This document shows, one piece after another, positions 1 through 7,743 of a stretch of 64,000 nt of DNA (its first letter is position 1; each line of letters begins with the position of its first letter). This DNA is from an uncultured Dehalococcoidia bacterium (GTDB lineage Bacteria > Chloroflexota > Dehalococcoidia > Lucifugimonadales > UBA1127), in assembly GCA_951812285.1 (NCBI GenBank), contig OX638292.1, forward strand, positions 740,774 to 804,773, given 5' to 3'. The position numbers and the translations under genes are program-made. Below the pieces are notes generated by a model. It was not told the DNA's origin. It saw only the letters and a program-made list of their open reading frames with translations, and ran no database searches.

Positions 1-705
1 ATGACGGACCTGGACTACATCTTCCTGACCCATATGCACTCGGACCACACCGTCGACCTGATGCACGTGCTCATCACCGGGTGGATCCGGTACCGAAAGA
101 AGCCCTACACGATCATTGGGCCGGCGCGGACGAAGGACTTCGTCGACCGGCTGATCCATGCGTTCGAGGAGGACATCCGCATCCGACGGCTGCACGACCG
201 GGTGGGCGCTGACGTCATGAACGTGCAGGTCATCGAGGTTGACCACGGGGACACCTTCGAGGGGGACGGGTGGCGCGCGACGGCGCTCGAGGTGGAGCAC
301 GGGTACGTGAAGCCGGCGCTGGGGTTCGCGTTCGAGGAGGACCGGAGCAAGCTGGTCATCTCGGGGGACACGGCGGTGAGCGAGGCGATCATCGAGGAAT
401 CGTCGACGGCGAACATGCTGGTGCACGAGCTGATGCAGACACAGCCGCACCGGGGCGGGCCCGCGCCCGACGGCCGCGACTACCATGACGTGGACCGGGA
501 GTCGCTGACGGAGTTCGCGCGGCGGATTGCGAACTCGCACACATGCCCGCACGGGCTGGCGGAGGTGGCCGAGAAGTCGGGCGTGCCGCACCTGGTCGCG
601 ACGCACATGGGGGACGTGGACGAGGCGTGGTCGCGCGAGGTCATCTGCGCGAACTACGGCAACCCGTTCACGTTCGGCGAAGACCTGATGAAGTTCACGG
701 TGTAG
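1..705 (+). CDS. MBL-fold metallo-hydrolase, 5'-truncated by the window
   Basis: Metal-dependent hydrolase of the metallo-beta-lactamase fold, nearest in look to the RNase Z/arylsulfatase-like branch. The visible part carries THMHSDH at residues 10-16 (H11, H13, D15, H16), a later SGDT segment supplying the bridging Asp, and a terminal ATHMGD His. Because the HxHxDH motif normally lies 50-60 residues into the protein, the N-terminal strands must lie upstream of base 1, so the first ATG here is probably internal. nadC starts 6 bases after the stop, implying one transcript. The substrate cannot be read from the sequence. Confidence 0.85.
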   Translation: MTDLDYIFLTHMHSDHTVDLMHVLITGWIRYRKKPYTIIGPARTKDFVDRLIHAFEEDIRIRRLHDRVGADVMNVQVIEVDHGDTFEGDGWRATALEVEHGYVKPALGFAFEEDRSKLVISGDTAVSEAIIEESSTANMLVHELMQTQPHRGGPAPDGRDYHDVDRESLTEFARRIANSHTCPHGLAEVAEKSGVPHLVATHMGDVDEAWSREVICANYGNPFTFGEDLMKFTV

Positions 706-711
706 CGAGCC

Positions 712-1566
712 ATGCTGCTGACGCCGGAGGTCCACGACCTGATCGACCGGGCCCTGCAGGAGGACCTGGGCATCGGCGACGCTACGACGTCGGCGCTGGT
801 GCCGCCGGACCTGCAGGCCTCGGCGACGTTGTTCGCCAAGCAGCCGGGCGTGTTGTGCGGCGTGGAGGTGGCGGCGGCGGTGTTCCGGCGCGTCGACCCG
901 TCGCTGCTGGTGGAGCAGGTGCTGCGGGACGGCGACGTCATGGAGCGGGGGAGCGTCGCGCTGCGGGCCGGGGGCTCGGCGGCGAGCCTGCTGACGGCGG
1001 AGCGGACGGCGATTAACTTCATGCAGCACCTGAGCGGGGTCGCGACGCTGACAGCGACTTACGTGGAGGCGGTCAAGGGCACCGGCGCGACGCTCATCGA
1101 CACGCGCAAGACGATCCCGGGGCTGCGGTCGCTGGAGAAGTACGCGGTACGGTGCGGCGGCGGGCACAACCACCGGCAGAACCTCGGCGACGGGGTGCTG
1201 ATCAAGGACAACCACATCGCGGCGCTGAAGCTGCAGGGCGTTTCGCTGGGCGACATGGTGCGGATGGCGCACGCGCGGGCCTCGCACACGATCAAGGTGG
1301 AGGTGGAGGTCACGACGCTGGAGGAGGCCGAGGAGGCGCTCGACGCGGGGGCGCAACTGCTGCTCCTGGACAACATGCCGGCGGAGCTGATGGGGCGGGC
1401 CGTCGAGCTGAACCGCGGGCGGGCGCTGTTGGAGGCCTCGGGGGGGATCAACCTCGACACGGTGCGAGCGGCGGCGGAGAGCGGCGTGGACCTGATCTCC
1501 GTCGGGGCGCTGACGCACTCGGCGCCGGCGCTGGACATCAGCATGGATGTTAGCTACTTGGGGTAG
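712..1566 (+). CDS. nadC: Nicotinate-nucleotide pyrophosphorylase (carboxylating)
   Basis: Quinolinate phosphoribosyltransferase: converts quinolinate and PRPP to nicotinate mononucleotide, CO2 and PPi in de novo NAD synthesis. The 284-residue length is normal. Diagnostic segments are DTRKTIPGLR followed by EKYAVRCGGGHNHR and LIKDNH (about residues 129-165), which form the substrate and phosphate pocket, and the late EASGGINL barrel loop. It follows the MBL gene by 6 bases. No nadA or nadB is in the window, so the rest of the pathway must be elsewhere. Confidence 0.96.
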   Translation: MLLTPEVHDLIDRALQEDLGIGDATTSALVPPDLQASATLFAKQPGVLCGVEVAAAVFRRVDPSLLVEQVLRDGDVMERGSVALRAGGSAASLLTAERTAINFMQHLSGVATLTATYVEAVKGTGATLIDTRKTIPGLRSLEKYAVRCGGGHNHRQNLGDGVLIKDNHIAALKLQGVSLGDMVRMAHARASHTIKVEVEVTTLEEAEEALDAGAQLLLLDNMPAELMGRAVELNRGRALLEASGGINLDTVRAAAESGVDLISVGALTHSAPALDISMDVSYLG

Positions 1567-1796
1567 GCCATCCACTTCAGGGTCGGACGCACCCTATGCC
1601 TGGGTTATCCAGAGTGGCTGCCCCTCCCCGCCAATCCCCTCTGGATTCCTGCCTTCGCAGGAATGACGAGTGGGGGGTCTGGGTTCCCGCCAGCGCGTGA
1701 ATGACGGTTGGAGGGTCTGGACTCCCGCCTGGGCGAGAATGACGAGTGGGGGGCTGGATTCCCGCCTCTGCGAGAATGACGGTTGGGGAAGATTCC
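1567..1796. repeat. Intergenic cluster of degenerate TTCCCGC/GCGGGAA repeats
   Basis: About 230 bases without a gene between the converging nadC and dtd. It holds four imperfect copies, near 1642, 1680, 1720 and 1756, of a short stem-loop repeat of the form TTCCTGC-loop-GCAGGAA followed by TGACG. The first copy is a perfect hairpin and the others have decayed arms. The same family recurs in at least seven other intergenic regions of the window. No coding potential is supported. Confidence 0.75.
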
Positions 1797-2264
1797 CTAC
1801 GACTGCCTTCGCGGCACCTGCAGGTCTGCGCTGTCTAGCATGATGGTGACTGGGCCGTCGTTGTGGATTTCCACTTGCATGTAGCCGCCGAAGACGCCTG
1901 TGACGATTTCCGGGCATGCTTCTCGAAAGAGGGCGACGGACTGCTGGTAGAGGGGTTCTGCGACGTCGGGGTGGGCGGCGCGGATGAAGCTGGGGCGGCG
2001 GCCCTTGCGGGTGTCGGCGTAGAGGGTGAACTGGCTCACCACCATTAGGGCGCCGCCGACGTCTGACAGTGAGCGGTTGAAGCGGCCCTCGTCGTCGGGG
2101 AAGACGCGCATGTTGACGGTCTTCTCGACGAGGTAGCGGGCGTCGTCGAGGGTGTCGCCGTCGGTGATGCCGAGGAGGACGACGAAGCCAACGCCAATGC
2201 TGCCCGTGAACTGGCCATCGACGGTGAGGGAGGCGGAGGACACCCGCTGGAGCAGGGCCCGCAT
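1797..2264 (-). CDS. dtd: D-aminoacyl-tRNA deacylase
   Basis: Hydrolyses the ester bond of D-amino acids mischarged onto tRNA, recycling the tRNA. At 155 residues it has the expected length and the N-terminal MRALLQRVSSASL signature of the family. The two active-site motifs are both visible: SQFTLY (about residues 78-83) and the C-terminal NDGPVT, a variant of NxGPVT carrying the cross-subunit Gly-cisPro. It lies 9 bases downstream of the FmdB-like gene, with no Shine-Dalgarno of its own, so translation is probably coupled. Confidence 0.96.
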   Translation of the reverse strand: MRALLQRVSSASLTVDGQFTGSIGVGFVVLLGITDGDTLDDARYLVEKTVNMRVFPDDEGRFNRSLSDVGGALMVVSQFTLYADTRKGRRPSFIRAAHPDVAEPLYQQSVALFREACPEIVTGVFGGYMQVEIHNDGPVTIMLDSADLQVPRRQS

Positions 2265-2273
2265 GGGGGAGGG

Positions 2274-2627
2274 CTAGCCGTCCGAGCCGGAAGACTCGGA
2301 GGAGGCGGCTGCAGGGGCGCCGTGGTCGTGGGAGTGGCCGCCGTGGCTGTGGGAATGGCCGTGATCGTGGGAGTGGCCGTGGCCGTCGTCGCTGGTGGAA
2401 GGGCCGTCGTCAGAGGACGGAGCGTCGCCGTTGCCGAGGGTGCTCTTCTTCTTGCCGTAGTCGTTCACGTACCAGCCGCTGCCCTTGAAGATGACGGGCA
2501 CCAAGCTGATCTGTCGGTCCGATAACTGCCCGCACAGGGGGCAATCGGTCATGGTGTCAGCGTCGAATCCCTGCCTGAGCTCAAACTTATGGTTGCAGCT
2601 TCGGCACAAGTAATCGTAAAGGGGCAC
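2274..2627 (-). CDS. FmdB-type zinc-ribbon protein with His-rich tail
   Basis: Small protein with the N-terminal zinc ribbon of the FmdB family. From the GTG start at 2627 it begins VPLYDYLCRSC, and C8, C11, C29 and C32 form two CxxC knuckles. I chose this GTG because family members start M-P-L-Y; a TTG four codons upstream is also open. After residue 60 the protein becomes low complexity, with a dense His/Asp/Ser/Gly tract (about residues 80-105, many HGHSHDH-like units) that could bind metal ions. The family is annotated as regulatory but its role is not settled. First gene of a two-gene transcript with dtd. Confidence 0.85.
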   Translation of the reverse strand: MPLYDYLCRSCNHKFELRQGFDADTMTDCPLCGQLSDRQISLVPVIFKGSGWYVNDYGKKKSTLGNGDAPSSDDGPSTSDDGHGHSHDHGHSHSHGGHSHDHGAPAAASSESSGSDG

Positions 2628-2669
2628 AGCAAACCTCAACTAGTCAATGCTAGGCATACGTCTCTACCA

Positions 2670-2699
2670 AGCCTATCAAGTGAGTAGAGAAGGTGTCAA
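2670..2699 (-). promoter_or_regulatory. Promoter for the fmdB-like/dtd transcript
   Basis: On the minus strand a perfect TTGACA (2694-2699) is followed after 18 bases by TAGGCT (2670-2675), preceded by TG one base upstream as in extended -10 elements. It lies about 45 bases before the FmdB-like start. It is back to back with the promoter of the FrnE gene, so the region is a divergent control region. Confidence 0.6.
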
Positions 2700-2730
2700 G
2701 AAACGCGGTTGCGCGCGCGGGGGCGCGTGC

Positions 2731-2736
2731 TATACT
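2731..2736 (+). promoter_or_regulatory. -10 element for the FrnE-like gene
   Basis: TATACT (5 of 6 consensus) lies 27 bases before the ATG at 2763. A weak TTGCGC sits 16 bases upstream (2709-2714). Between this and the start is a clear GGAGG Shine-Dalgarno (about 2750), supporting translation from 2763 and therefore through the TGA at 2814. Confidence 0.5.
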
Positions 2737-2762
2737 TGCGCGAAAGCTGGAGGGGGGTGGCC

Positions 2763-3392
2763 ATGTCCACCGACGCACAGACGATTCCGGTAACGGTCTG
2801 GACGGACTACATCTGACCGTGGTGCTACATCGGCCTGGACAGGCTGACCAAGCTCCAGGATGAGTATCCCGTCGAGATAGAGACGCGCGCGTTCTTCCTT
2901 CGGCCGGACATTCCGCCGGGCGGGAGGGAGCGGCAGCCGCGGCCGGGCGAGCAACCGGGCGGCGAGCTGAACGAGCCCCTTCGCACGTACGCCGAGGAGG
3001 CCGGCTTCGTCATGCGGCGCAGCCCGCACACGCCGTACACGGTGCCCGCGCTCGAGGCGACGGAGTACGCGAAGGAGATGGGGCTGGAGATGCCCTTCCA
3101 CCACGCATGCTTCCGCGCACTGTGGGAGCGTGGCGAGGACATCGAGAAGACCGAGGTGCTGGCGGCCGTCGCGGAGGAGGTCGGGCTGGACCCGCGCGGG
3201 CTGGAGGAGGCGCTCCGGAAGCGCGCGTACGCCGACGCCGTGCAGGCGAGCTACCAGCAGGCGATCAGCTACGGCATCAACGGCATTCCGGCCTTCACCA
3301 TCGGCCGGTACCTCTTCACGGGCGCGCACCCGTACGACTTCTTCAAGCAGGTTGTGGACCGGGTGCTGCAGGAGGGCGTGGGGGCAGGCTAG
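2763..3392 (+). CDS. FrnE/DsbA-family oxidoreductase with in-frame TGA (candidate selenoprotein)
   Basis: Thioredoxin-fold oxidoreductase of the FrnE branch of the DsbA family, 209 residues if the TGA at 2814-2816 is read through. The frame is DYI-TGA-PWCYIG, so TGA is codon 18 and falls exactly on the first Cys of the family's CPWC redox motif; C21 is the resolving Cys. Everything after it is intact: FFLRPDIPPGG, the helical insertion, and the cis-Pro loop GINGIPAFTIG (P176). There is no frameshift, and the start has a good Shine-Dalgarno and a -10 box. A SECIS-like hairpin begins four bases after the TGA. I infer Sec insertion (UPWC). The alternatives are a sequencing error (TGC to TGA) or a fresh nonsense mutation. 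No selA, selB or selC is in the window. Confidence 0.8.
2820..2857 (+). promoter_or_regulatory. Candidate bacterial SECIS hairpin
   Basis: Read by eye as RNA, the bases just after the TGA fold into a two-tier stem. The upper stem 2830-2836 pairs with 2841-2847 (seven pairs, one of them G-U) and is closed by the tetraloop GGAC (2837-2840). Below it is a symmetric 3x3 internal loop (2827-2829 and 2848-2850). The lower stem 2820-2826 pairs with 2851-2857 with one U-U mismatch. The apical loop begins with G and starts 20 bases after the TGA, matching what is known of bacterial SECIS elements, which lie in the coding region just after UGA. No folding energy was computed. Confidence 0.6.
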
Positions 3393-3424
3393 GCCGGTTC
3401 CCTCACCTTTCTACCCGGAATTTT

Positions 3425-3459
3425 GTTAGCGTGCCTGGAGTGCGCTAACCTTTCCCTTT
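3425..3459 (+). terminator. Terminator after the FrnE-like gene
   Basis: GTTAGCG (3425-3431) and CGCTAAC (3443-3449) form a 7-pair stem with an 11-base loop, followed by a pyrimidine run CTTTCCCTTT. It lies 33 bases after the FrnE-like stop and separates that gene from the export operon. Confidence 0.6.
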
Positions 3460-3530
3460 GCACTGCGTTTCTCCATACGGTGTTGGTCAAATTGCGGCAC
3501 TACACGGGATGAAGTTGTCGGAGGAAGAGA

Positions 3531-5615
3531 ATGTTGGGACTGGTCTCCCGAATGAACAGCATGAGCACCGGCCAAGTGGTCGCGATCTGGCTGGTGATAG
3601 CCATCATTCTCGGCATTGCTGCCGTTGTCTTCATCCAGAACAGAGGGGACGAGGAGGCCAGCGCTGGGGCTGCCCTGGAGGAGGGGCAGCAGCTGGTGCA
3701 GGTGGTCCGCGGCGATCTGGTCAACCAGATCACGAGCAGCGGGAGCGTCGTCTTTCCGAACCGCGTTGAGCTCACCTTCGGCACGACGGGGACGATTGGG
3801 GAGATTCTCGTTGTCGAGGGGGACATTGTCGCGGAGGGGCAGGAGCTGGCGCGCTACGATGGCGCGACGGTGACGAACCTGGAAAGGGACGTGGCGCAGG
3901 CGGAGTTCGACCTCCAGAGGTCCATGGACACGCTCGAGGAGCTGAACGAGCCAGCCTCGGAGCTGGACGTCGTCGAGGCAAAGGCGGCCATCGCGAAGGC
4001 GGAGCTGGCTTTGCAGGACGCGGTGGAAGCGCTCGAGAAGGTAGCGGACCCGGTTACGCAGGAAGAGATCGACGACGCGCTGGATGACGTCAGCTCCGCC
4101 GAGGAGTCGGTGGCCGATGCCGAAGACAACCTGCAGGACGTGATCGACGACCACGCCGACAAGATTCAGGCGGCGGTCGATTCGCTCGACACGGCCAGGG
4201 AGGGCTACCAGGAGGTGGTGGCGAACTTCCTGGGGCAGACGCTGACGGAATCGGAGTACCTGCTGACGCCCGAGGAATTCTTCGCCTCCTACGACATCGA
4301 CCTCATCACGTTTTTCTCCGACGACCAGCTGGAGGACGCCGTGACGTCGGTGCTGCCGCTGGCGCCGGGGCCACAGTCGGAGCTGGACGACCCGGAGACG
4401 CCCTGGGACGAGTTCACGGTGTACCGGTGGATCGTGCTGTACCCGGGCGCCATCTACGGCAATTGCGAGGGCATCAGCACGGGCCCTCAGACCGTATGCG
4501 TGCTCCAGGAGATGGATAGGGCGTGGAACCAAGTGGACAAGGCGCAGTCGGCAGTGGACACGGCGGAGAGCAACGCCTTCACTGCGGAGTCCAACGCTGC
4601 GGACGCCATCGAGCGGGCGGAGGAGGCCCTCGAGAAGGCGGAGGAGGCGCTGGAGGAGGTCTACGTGACGTCGGACGACCTCGAGGTGCAGGTGAAGGTG
4701 CATGACGTCGCGGTGGCGAAGGCGCGACAGGACGACGCCGTCGCCAAGCTGGAGGAGCTGAACGAGGCGGCGGACGCGACGACCATCGCGCTGCGGGAGG
4801 CGCAGATCAAGGCGAACGAGGCGGAGCTGGCGGCGGCGCTGGCGCGGCTGGATGAGGTTGTCATTACGGCGCCGTTTGGGGGCGAGGTGAGCGCGGTGTA
4901 CACGGAGGCGGGTCGCTCGGTCAACGCCAACAACGTCGGCAGCGCGGTGCTGGAGATCGTGGACACGTCGGTGGCGGAGGTGGACGCGCGGCTGGACGAG
5001 ATCGACGTGCTGAACGTGCAGGTGGGCGCGGAGGTCGTCATCGAGCTGGACGGACTGCCGGGCGCGGGGCTTCCGGGTGTGGTGCGGGAGATCTCCGACA
5101 CGGGGGAGAACCAGTCGGGGGTTGTGACGTATCCGATCCAGATCACCATGCGGACGCCTCCGCTGCTCCAACTGCGGGAGGGGCTGAGCGCGACGGCGAC
5201 CATCGTGTTGCAACAGGAGCTTGACGTGCTGCTCATTCCCACAACGTCGATCTCGGGCACGATTGCGCAGCCTACGGTGCTGGTGGACGTGGGCGGCGAG
5301 GTGGCCGAGCGGGCGGTGACGCTTGGAGCATCGGACGGCTTCTGGATCGTCGTGACCGACGGGATTAACGAGGGCGAGAGCATCGTCTCGACGGGCGGCG
5401 GGGCCGACGCGCCGAACTTCGCGAACATCCGGACGCCGCAGCTTGGCGGGCTCGGCGGCCTGGGCGGCGCGCCTGGCCTCGGTCAGGGCAGAGGGGCGAA
5501 CCTCACCGCTGAGCAGCGGCAGGCAATCCGGGACCGGATCCGGGCGCAAGGGGGGGCCGGCGCAGGGGCCGGCGCCGGGGCTGGCGGTCAACGCGGCCAG
5601 GGCGCGGGGCAGTAG
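3531..5615 (+). CDS. HlyD/MacA-type periplasmic adaptor with long coiled-coil insert
   Basis: Membrane-fusion (adaptor) subunit of an ABC exporter. A cytoplasmic leader is followed by one transmembrane helix at about residues 15-34, then the first half of a lipoyl-like barrel (IGEILVVEGDIVAEGQEL). A long Glu/Ala-rich helical region (about residues 110-430) is predicted coiled coil, interrupted by a globular stretch around 225-310. The second half-barrel (VVITAPFGGEVSAVYTEAG) and beta-barrel domains follow. The C-terminal 55 residues are Gly/Ala-rich. At 694 residues it is much longer than typical MacA (about 370). ATG 3531 has the Shine-Dalgarno GGAGGAAGAG. The ATPase and permease follow directly. 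Confidence 0.88.
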   Translation: MLGLVSRMNSMSTGQVVAIWLVIAIILGIAAVVFIQNRGDEEASAGAALEEGQQLVQVVRGDLVNQITSSGSVVFPNRVELTFGTTGTIGEILVVEGDIVAEGQELARYDGATVTNLERDVAQAEFDLQRSMDTLEELNEPASELDVVEAKAAIAKAELALQDAVEALEKVADPVTQEEIDDALDDVSSAEESVADAEDNLQDVIDDHADKIQAAVDSLDTAREGYQEVVANFLGQTLTESEYLLTPEEFFASYDIDLITFFSDDQLEDAVTSVLPLAPGPQSELDDPETPWDEFTVYRWIVLYPGAIYGNCEGISTGPQTVCVLQEMDRAWNQVDKAQSAVDTAESNAFTAESNAADAIERAEEALEKAEEALEEVYVTSDDLEVQVKVHDVAVAKARQDDAVAKLEELNEAADATTIALREAQIKANEAELAAALARLDEVVITAPFGGEVSAVYTEAGRSVNANNVGSAVLEIVDTSVAEVDARLDEIDVLNVQVGAEVVIELDGLPGAGLPGVVREISDTGENQSGVVTYPIQITMRTPPLLQLREGLSATATIVLQQELDVLLIPTTSISGTIAQPTVLVDVGGEVAERAVTLGASDGFWIVVTDGINEGESIVSTGGGADAPNFANIRTPQLGGLGGLGGAPGLGQGRGANLTAEQRQAIRDRIRAQGGAGAGAGAGAGGQRGQGAGQ

Positions 5616-5626
5616 GGGTGGCTGAC

Positions 5627-6346
5627 ATGCAACAGGCGATGCCGGTCATCTCCATCCACAACGTGACCAAGACGTACCAGATGGGCCGTGTCCTCGTGAA
5701 GGCGCTGCAGGGGGTGAACCTGACCGTCGACCGGGGCGAGATGCTTGCGGTGATGGGACCGTCGGGGTCCGGGAAGTCGACGATGATGAACATCATCGGG
5801 TGCCTGGACGTGCCGACCGGCGGGCGGTACCTGCTGGAGGGTGAGGACGTCCGGGAGATGAACGACAACGAGCTGGCGGGGATCCGCCAGGGGAAGATTG
5901 GGTTCGTGTTCCAGACGTACAACCTGCTGGCACGGGCGTCGGCGCTGGCGAACGTGGAGATGCCGTTGATGTACGGGAACGGGCGCAACCGACGGGCGCG
6001 GGCGCTGGAGGCGCTCGACCGGGTGGGGCTGGCGCACCGGGCGAAGCACATGCCGACGGAGCTATCGGGCGGCGAACAGCAGCGTGTGGGAATCGCGCGG
6101 GCACTGGTGAAGGAGCCGTCGATCCTGCTGGCGGACGAGCCGACGGGGAACCTCGACACGCGGTCGAGCGACGAGATCATGTCCGTCATCCAGGGGCTGA
6201 ACCGCAACGACGGCCTCACCATCGTGCTGGTCACGCACGAGACGGACATCGCGCAGCACACCAACCGCATCGTGTCATTCCGCGACGGGCTTGTGGTGGA
6301 CGACGCGCCGGTGGCGCAACCTCTCCTCGCGGGGCAACACGCATGA
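5627..6346 (+). CDS. MacB/LolD-type ABC transporter ATPase
   Basis: ATP-binding subunit that powers the adjacent FtsX/MacB-type permease. Walker A GPSGSGKST is near residue 44, the Q-loop lies in FVFQTYNLLAR, the signature is LSGGEQQR, Walker B is ILLADEPTGNLD, and the switch His is in VTHE. The ATG at 5627 is preferred over an in-frame GTG at 5618 because GGGGTGG lies at proper spacing before it. It starts 11 bases after the adaptor stop, and its last bases overlap the permease start. Confidence 0.93.
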   Translation: MQQAMPVISIHNVTKTYQMGRVLVKALQGVNLTVDRGEMLAVMGPSGSGKSTMMNIIGCLDVPTGGRYLLEGEDVREMNDNELAGIRQGKIGFVFQTYNLLARASALANVEMPLMYGNGRNRRARALEALDRVGLAHRAKHMPTELSGGEQQRVGIARALVKEPSILLADEPTGNLDTRSSDEIMSVIQGLNRNDGLTIVLVTHETDIAQHTNRIVSFRDGLVVDDAPVAQPLLAGQHA

Positions 6347-7590
6347 CGCCGCTGACGACGCTCCTGACGGCGCTGGACGCGCTGAACTCGAACAAGCTGC
6401 GGTCGGGGCTGACGCTGCTGGGCATCATCATCGGCGTGACGGCGGTGATCGCGCTGACGGCCATCGGCAACGGGGCGCAGGAGACGATCACGGCGCGCAT
6501 CCAATCGCTGGGCACGAACCTGCTGTTCGTGCGGCCGGGGGCGAGCACGAGCGCGTTCGGGTTTGCGGGGGCGGCGGGCAGCGCGGCAACGCTGACGCTG
6601 GAGGACTCTGAGGCGCTGATGGACCCCGTGCTGGCGTCCCACGTGGTGGACGTGGCGCCGGAGACGAGCACACGGTCGCAGGTGGTCTTCGAGCGGGAGA
6701 ACACCAACACGACGGTGATAGGCGTCACGCCATCGTACCTGCCGGTGCGGGCGTACGAACTGGCGGACGGCCGAACGATATCGGACGCGGACATCGCCAA
6801 ACGGTCGCAGGTGGCGGTCATCGCATCGGAGACGGCGGAGGAGCTGTTCGGACTGCGGAACCCGGTGGGGCACACGATCAAGATCGGCGGGCGGCCGTTC
6901 GAGGTGGTCGGGCTGCTCGAGGAAAAGGGCGGAACGGGTTTCGGGAACCAGGACGACCGGATACTCGTGCCCGTCTCGACGGCGTACTACCGACTGGGGG
7001 CGCAGCGGACGGCCGGGGGCGAGATCACCGTGCAGACCATCAGCGTGCAGATCGCCAACGAGGACGTGAGCGACGCGGCGACTGAGCAGATCAGCAGCAT
7101 CCTGCGCCTGCGGCACCGTATCACCGACGAGGACGACTTCTCGGTCACGAGCCAGCTGGACACCATCGAGACGCTGGAGGAGACCACGCAGACCTTTGTC
7201 ATCTTCCTTGGGGCGATCGCGAGCATCGCGCTGCTGGTGGGCGGCATCGGGATCATGAACATCATGCTGGTGTCGGTGACGGAGCGGACGCGGGAGATCG
7301 GCATCCGGAAGGCGATGGGGGCCAAGCGGCGCGACATCCTCTCGCAGTTCCTGGTGGAGGCCATCCTGCTGAGCCTGACGGGCGGTATCATCGGCGTGGG
7401 GCTGGGGTATGGATTCACGTACTTCTTCGACGACGTGGAGCTTGGCGGGCAGGCGCTGAACATGGTGTTCAGCGGGGACATCGCGCTCATCGCTACGGGG
7501 GTGTCGGGGGCCATCGGGCTGTTCTTCGGGATCTACCCGGCGATGCAGGCGGCGCGGCTGCACCCGATCGAGGCGCTGCGGCACGAGTAG
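6343..7590 (+). CDS. MacB/FtsX-type ABC transporter permease
   Basis: Integral membrane subunit, 415 residues. One transmembrane helix near residues 22-42 (LTLLGIIIGVTAVIAL) leads into the large extracytoplasmic MacB_PCD domain (about 45-270). Three C-terminal helices follow with the FtsX-type segment GIMNIMLVSVTERTREIGIRKAMGAKRRDI. It overlaps the ATPase gene by 4 bases. With the adaptor this makes a three-part exporter. If the organism has a single membrane, as many Chloroflexota do, the adaptor would act without an outer-membrane channel. The substrate is unknown. Confidence 0.93.
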   Translation: MTPLTTLLTALDALNSNKLRSGLTLLGIIIGVTAVIALTAIGNGAQETITARIQSLGTNLLFVRPGASTSAFGFAGAAGSAATLTLEDSEALMDPVLASHVVDVAPETSTRSQVVFERENTNTTVIGVTPSYLPVRAYELADGRTISDADIAKRSQVAVIASETAEELFGLRNPVGHTIKIGGRPFEVVGLLEEKGGTGFGNQDDRILVPVSTAYYRLGAQRTAGGEITVQTISVQIANEDVSDAATEQISSILRLRHRITDEDDFSVTSQLDTIETLEETTQTFVIFLGAIASIALLVGGIGIMNIMLVSVTERTREIGIRKAMGAKRRDILSQFLVEAILLSLTGGIIGVGLGYGFTYFFDDVELGGQALNMVFSGDIALIATGVSGAIGLFFGIYPAMQAARLHPIEALRHE

Positions 7591-7672
7591 GGGCGGCGAT
7601 GCCCGGTCAACGGCACGAGCAGACCGGGATGGAAGGCGCACACACCAAGACCCGTCACGCTGGTCATTCATG

Positions 7673-7678
7673 TATAAT
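7673..7678 (+). promoter_or_regulatory. -10 element for the LigB-like gene
   Basis: A perfect TATAAT at 7673-7678 lies 66 bases before the ATG at 7744, with no convincing -35 hexamer. The resulting leader holds an AAGGGGGAT Shine-Dalgarno just before the start. Confidence 0.45.
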
Positions 7679-7743
7679 CGCGGCGGGGAAACCACACGAC
7701 ACGCGGCCCTGTGCCGCCGCGCACAACAACAAGGGGGATACCT

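Noticed and set aside
2763..3392. Treating the FrnE-like gene as a simple pseudogene
   Set aside because: There is one TGA at the redox Cys only, no other damage, intact expression signals and a SECIS-like hairpin; recoding explains more, although an error cannot be excluded without reads.
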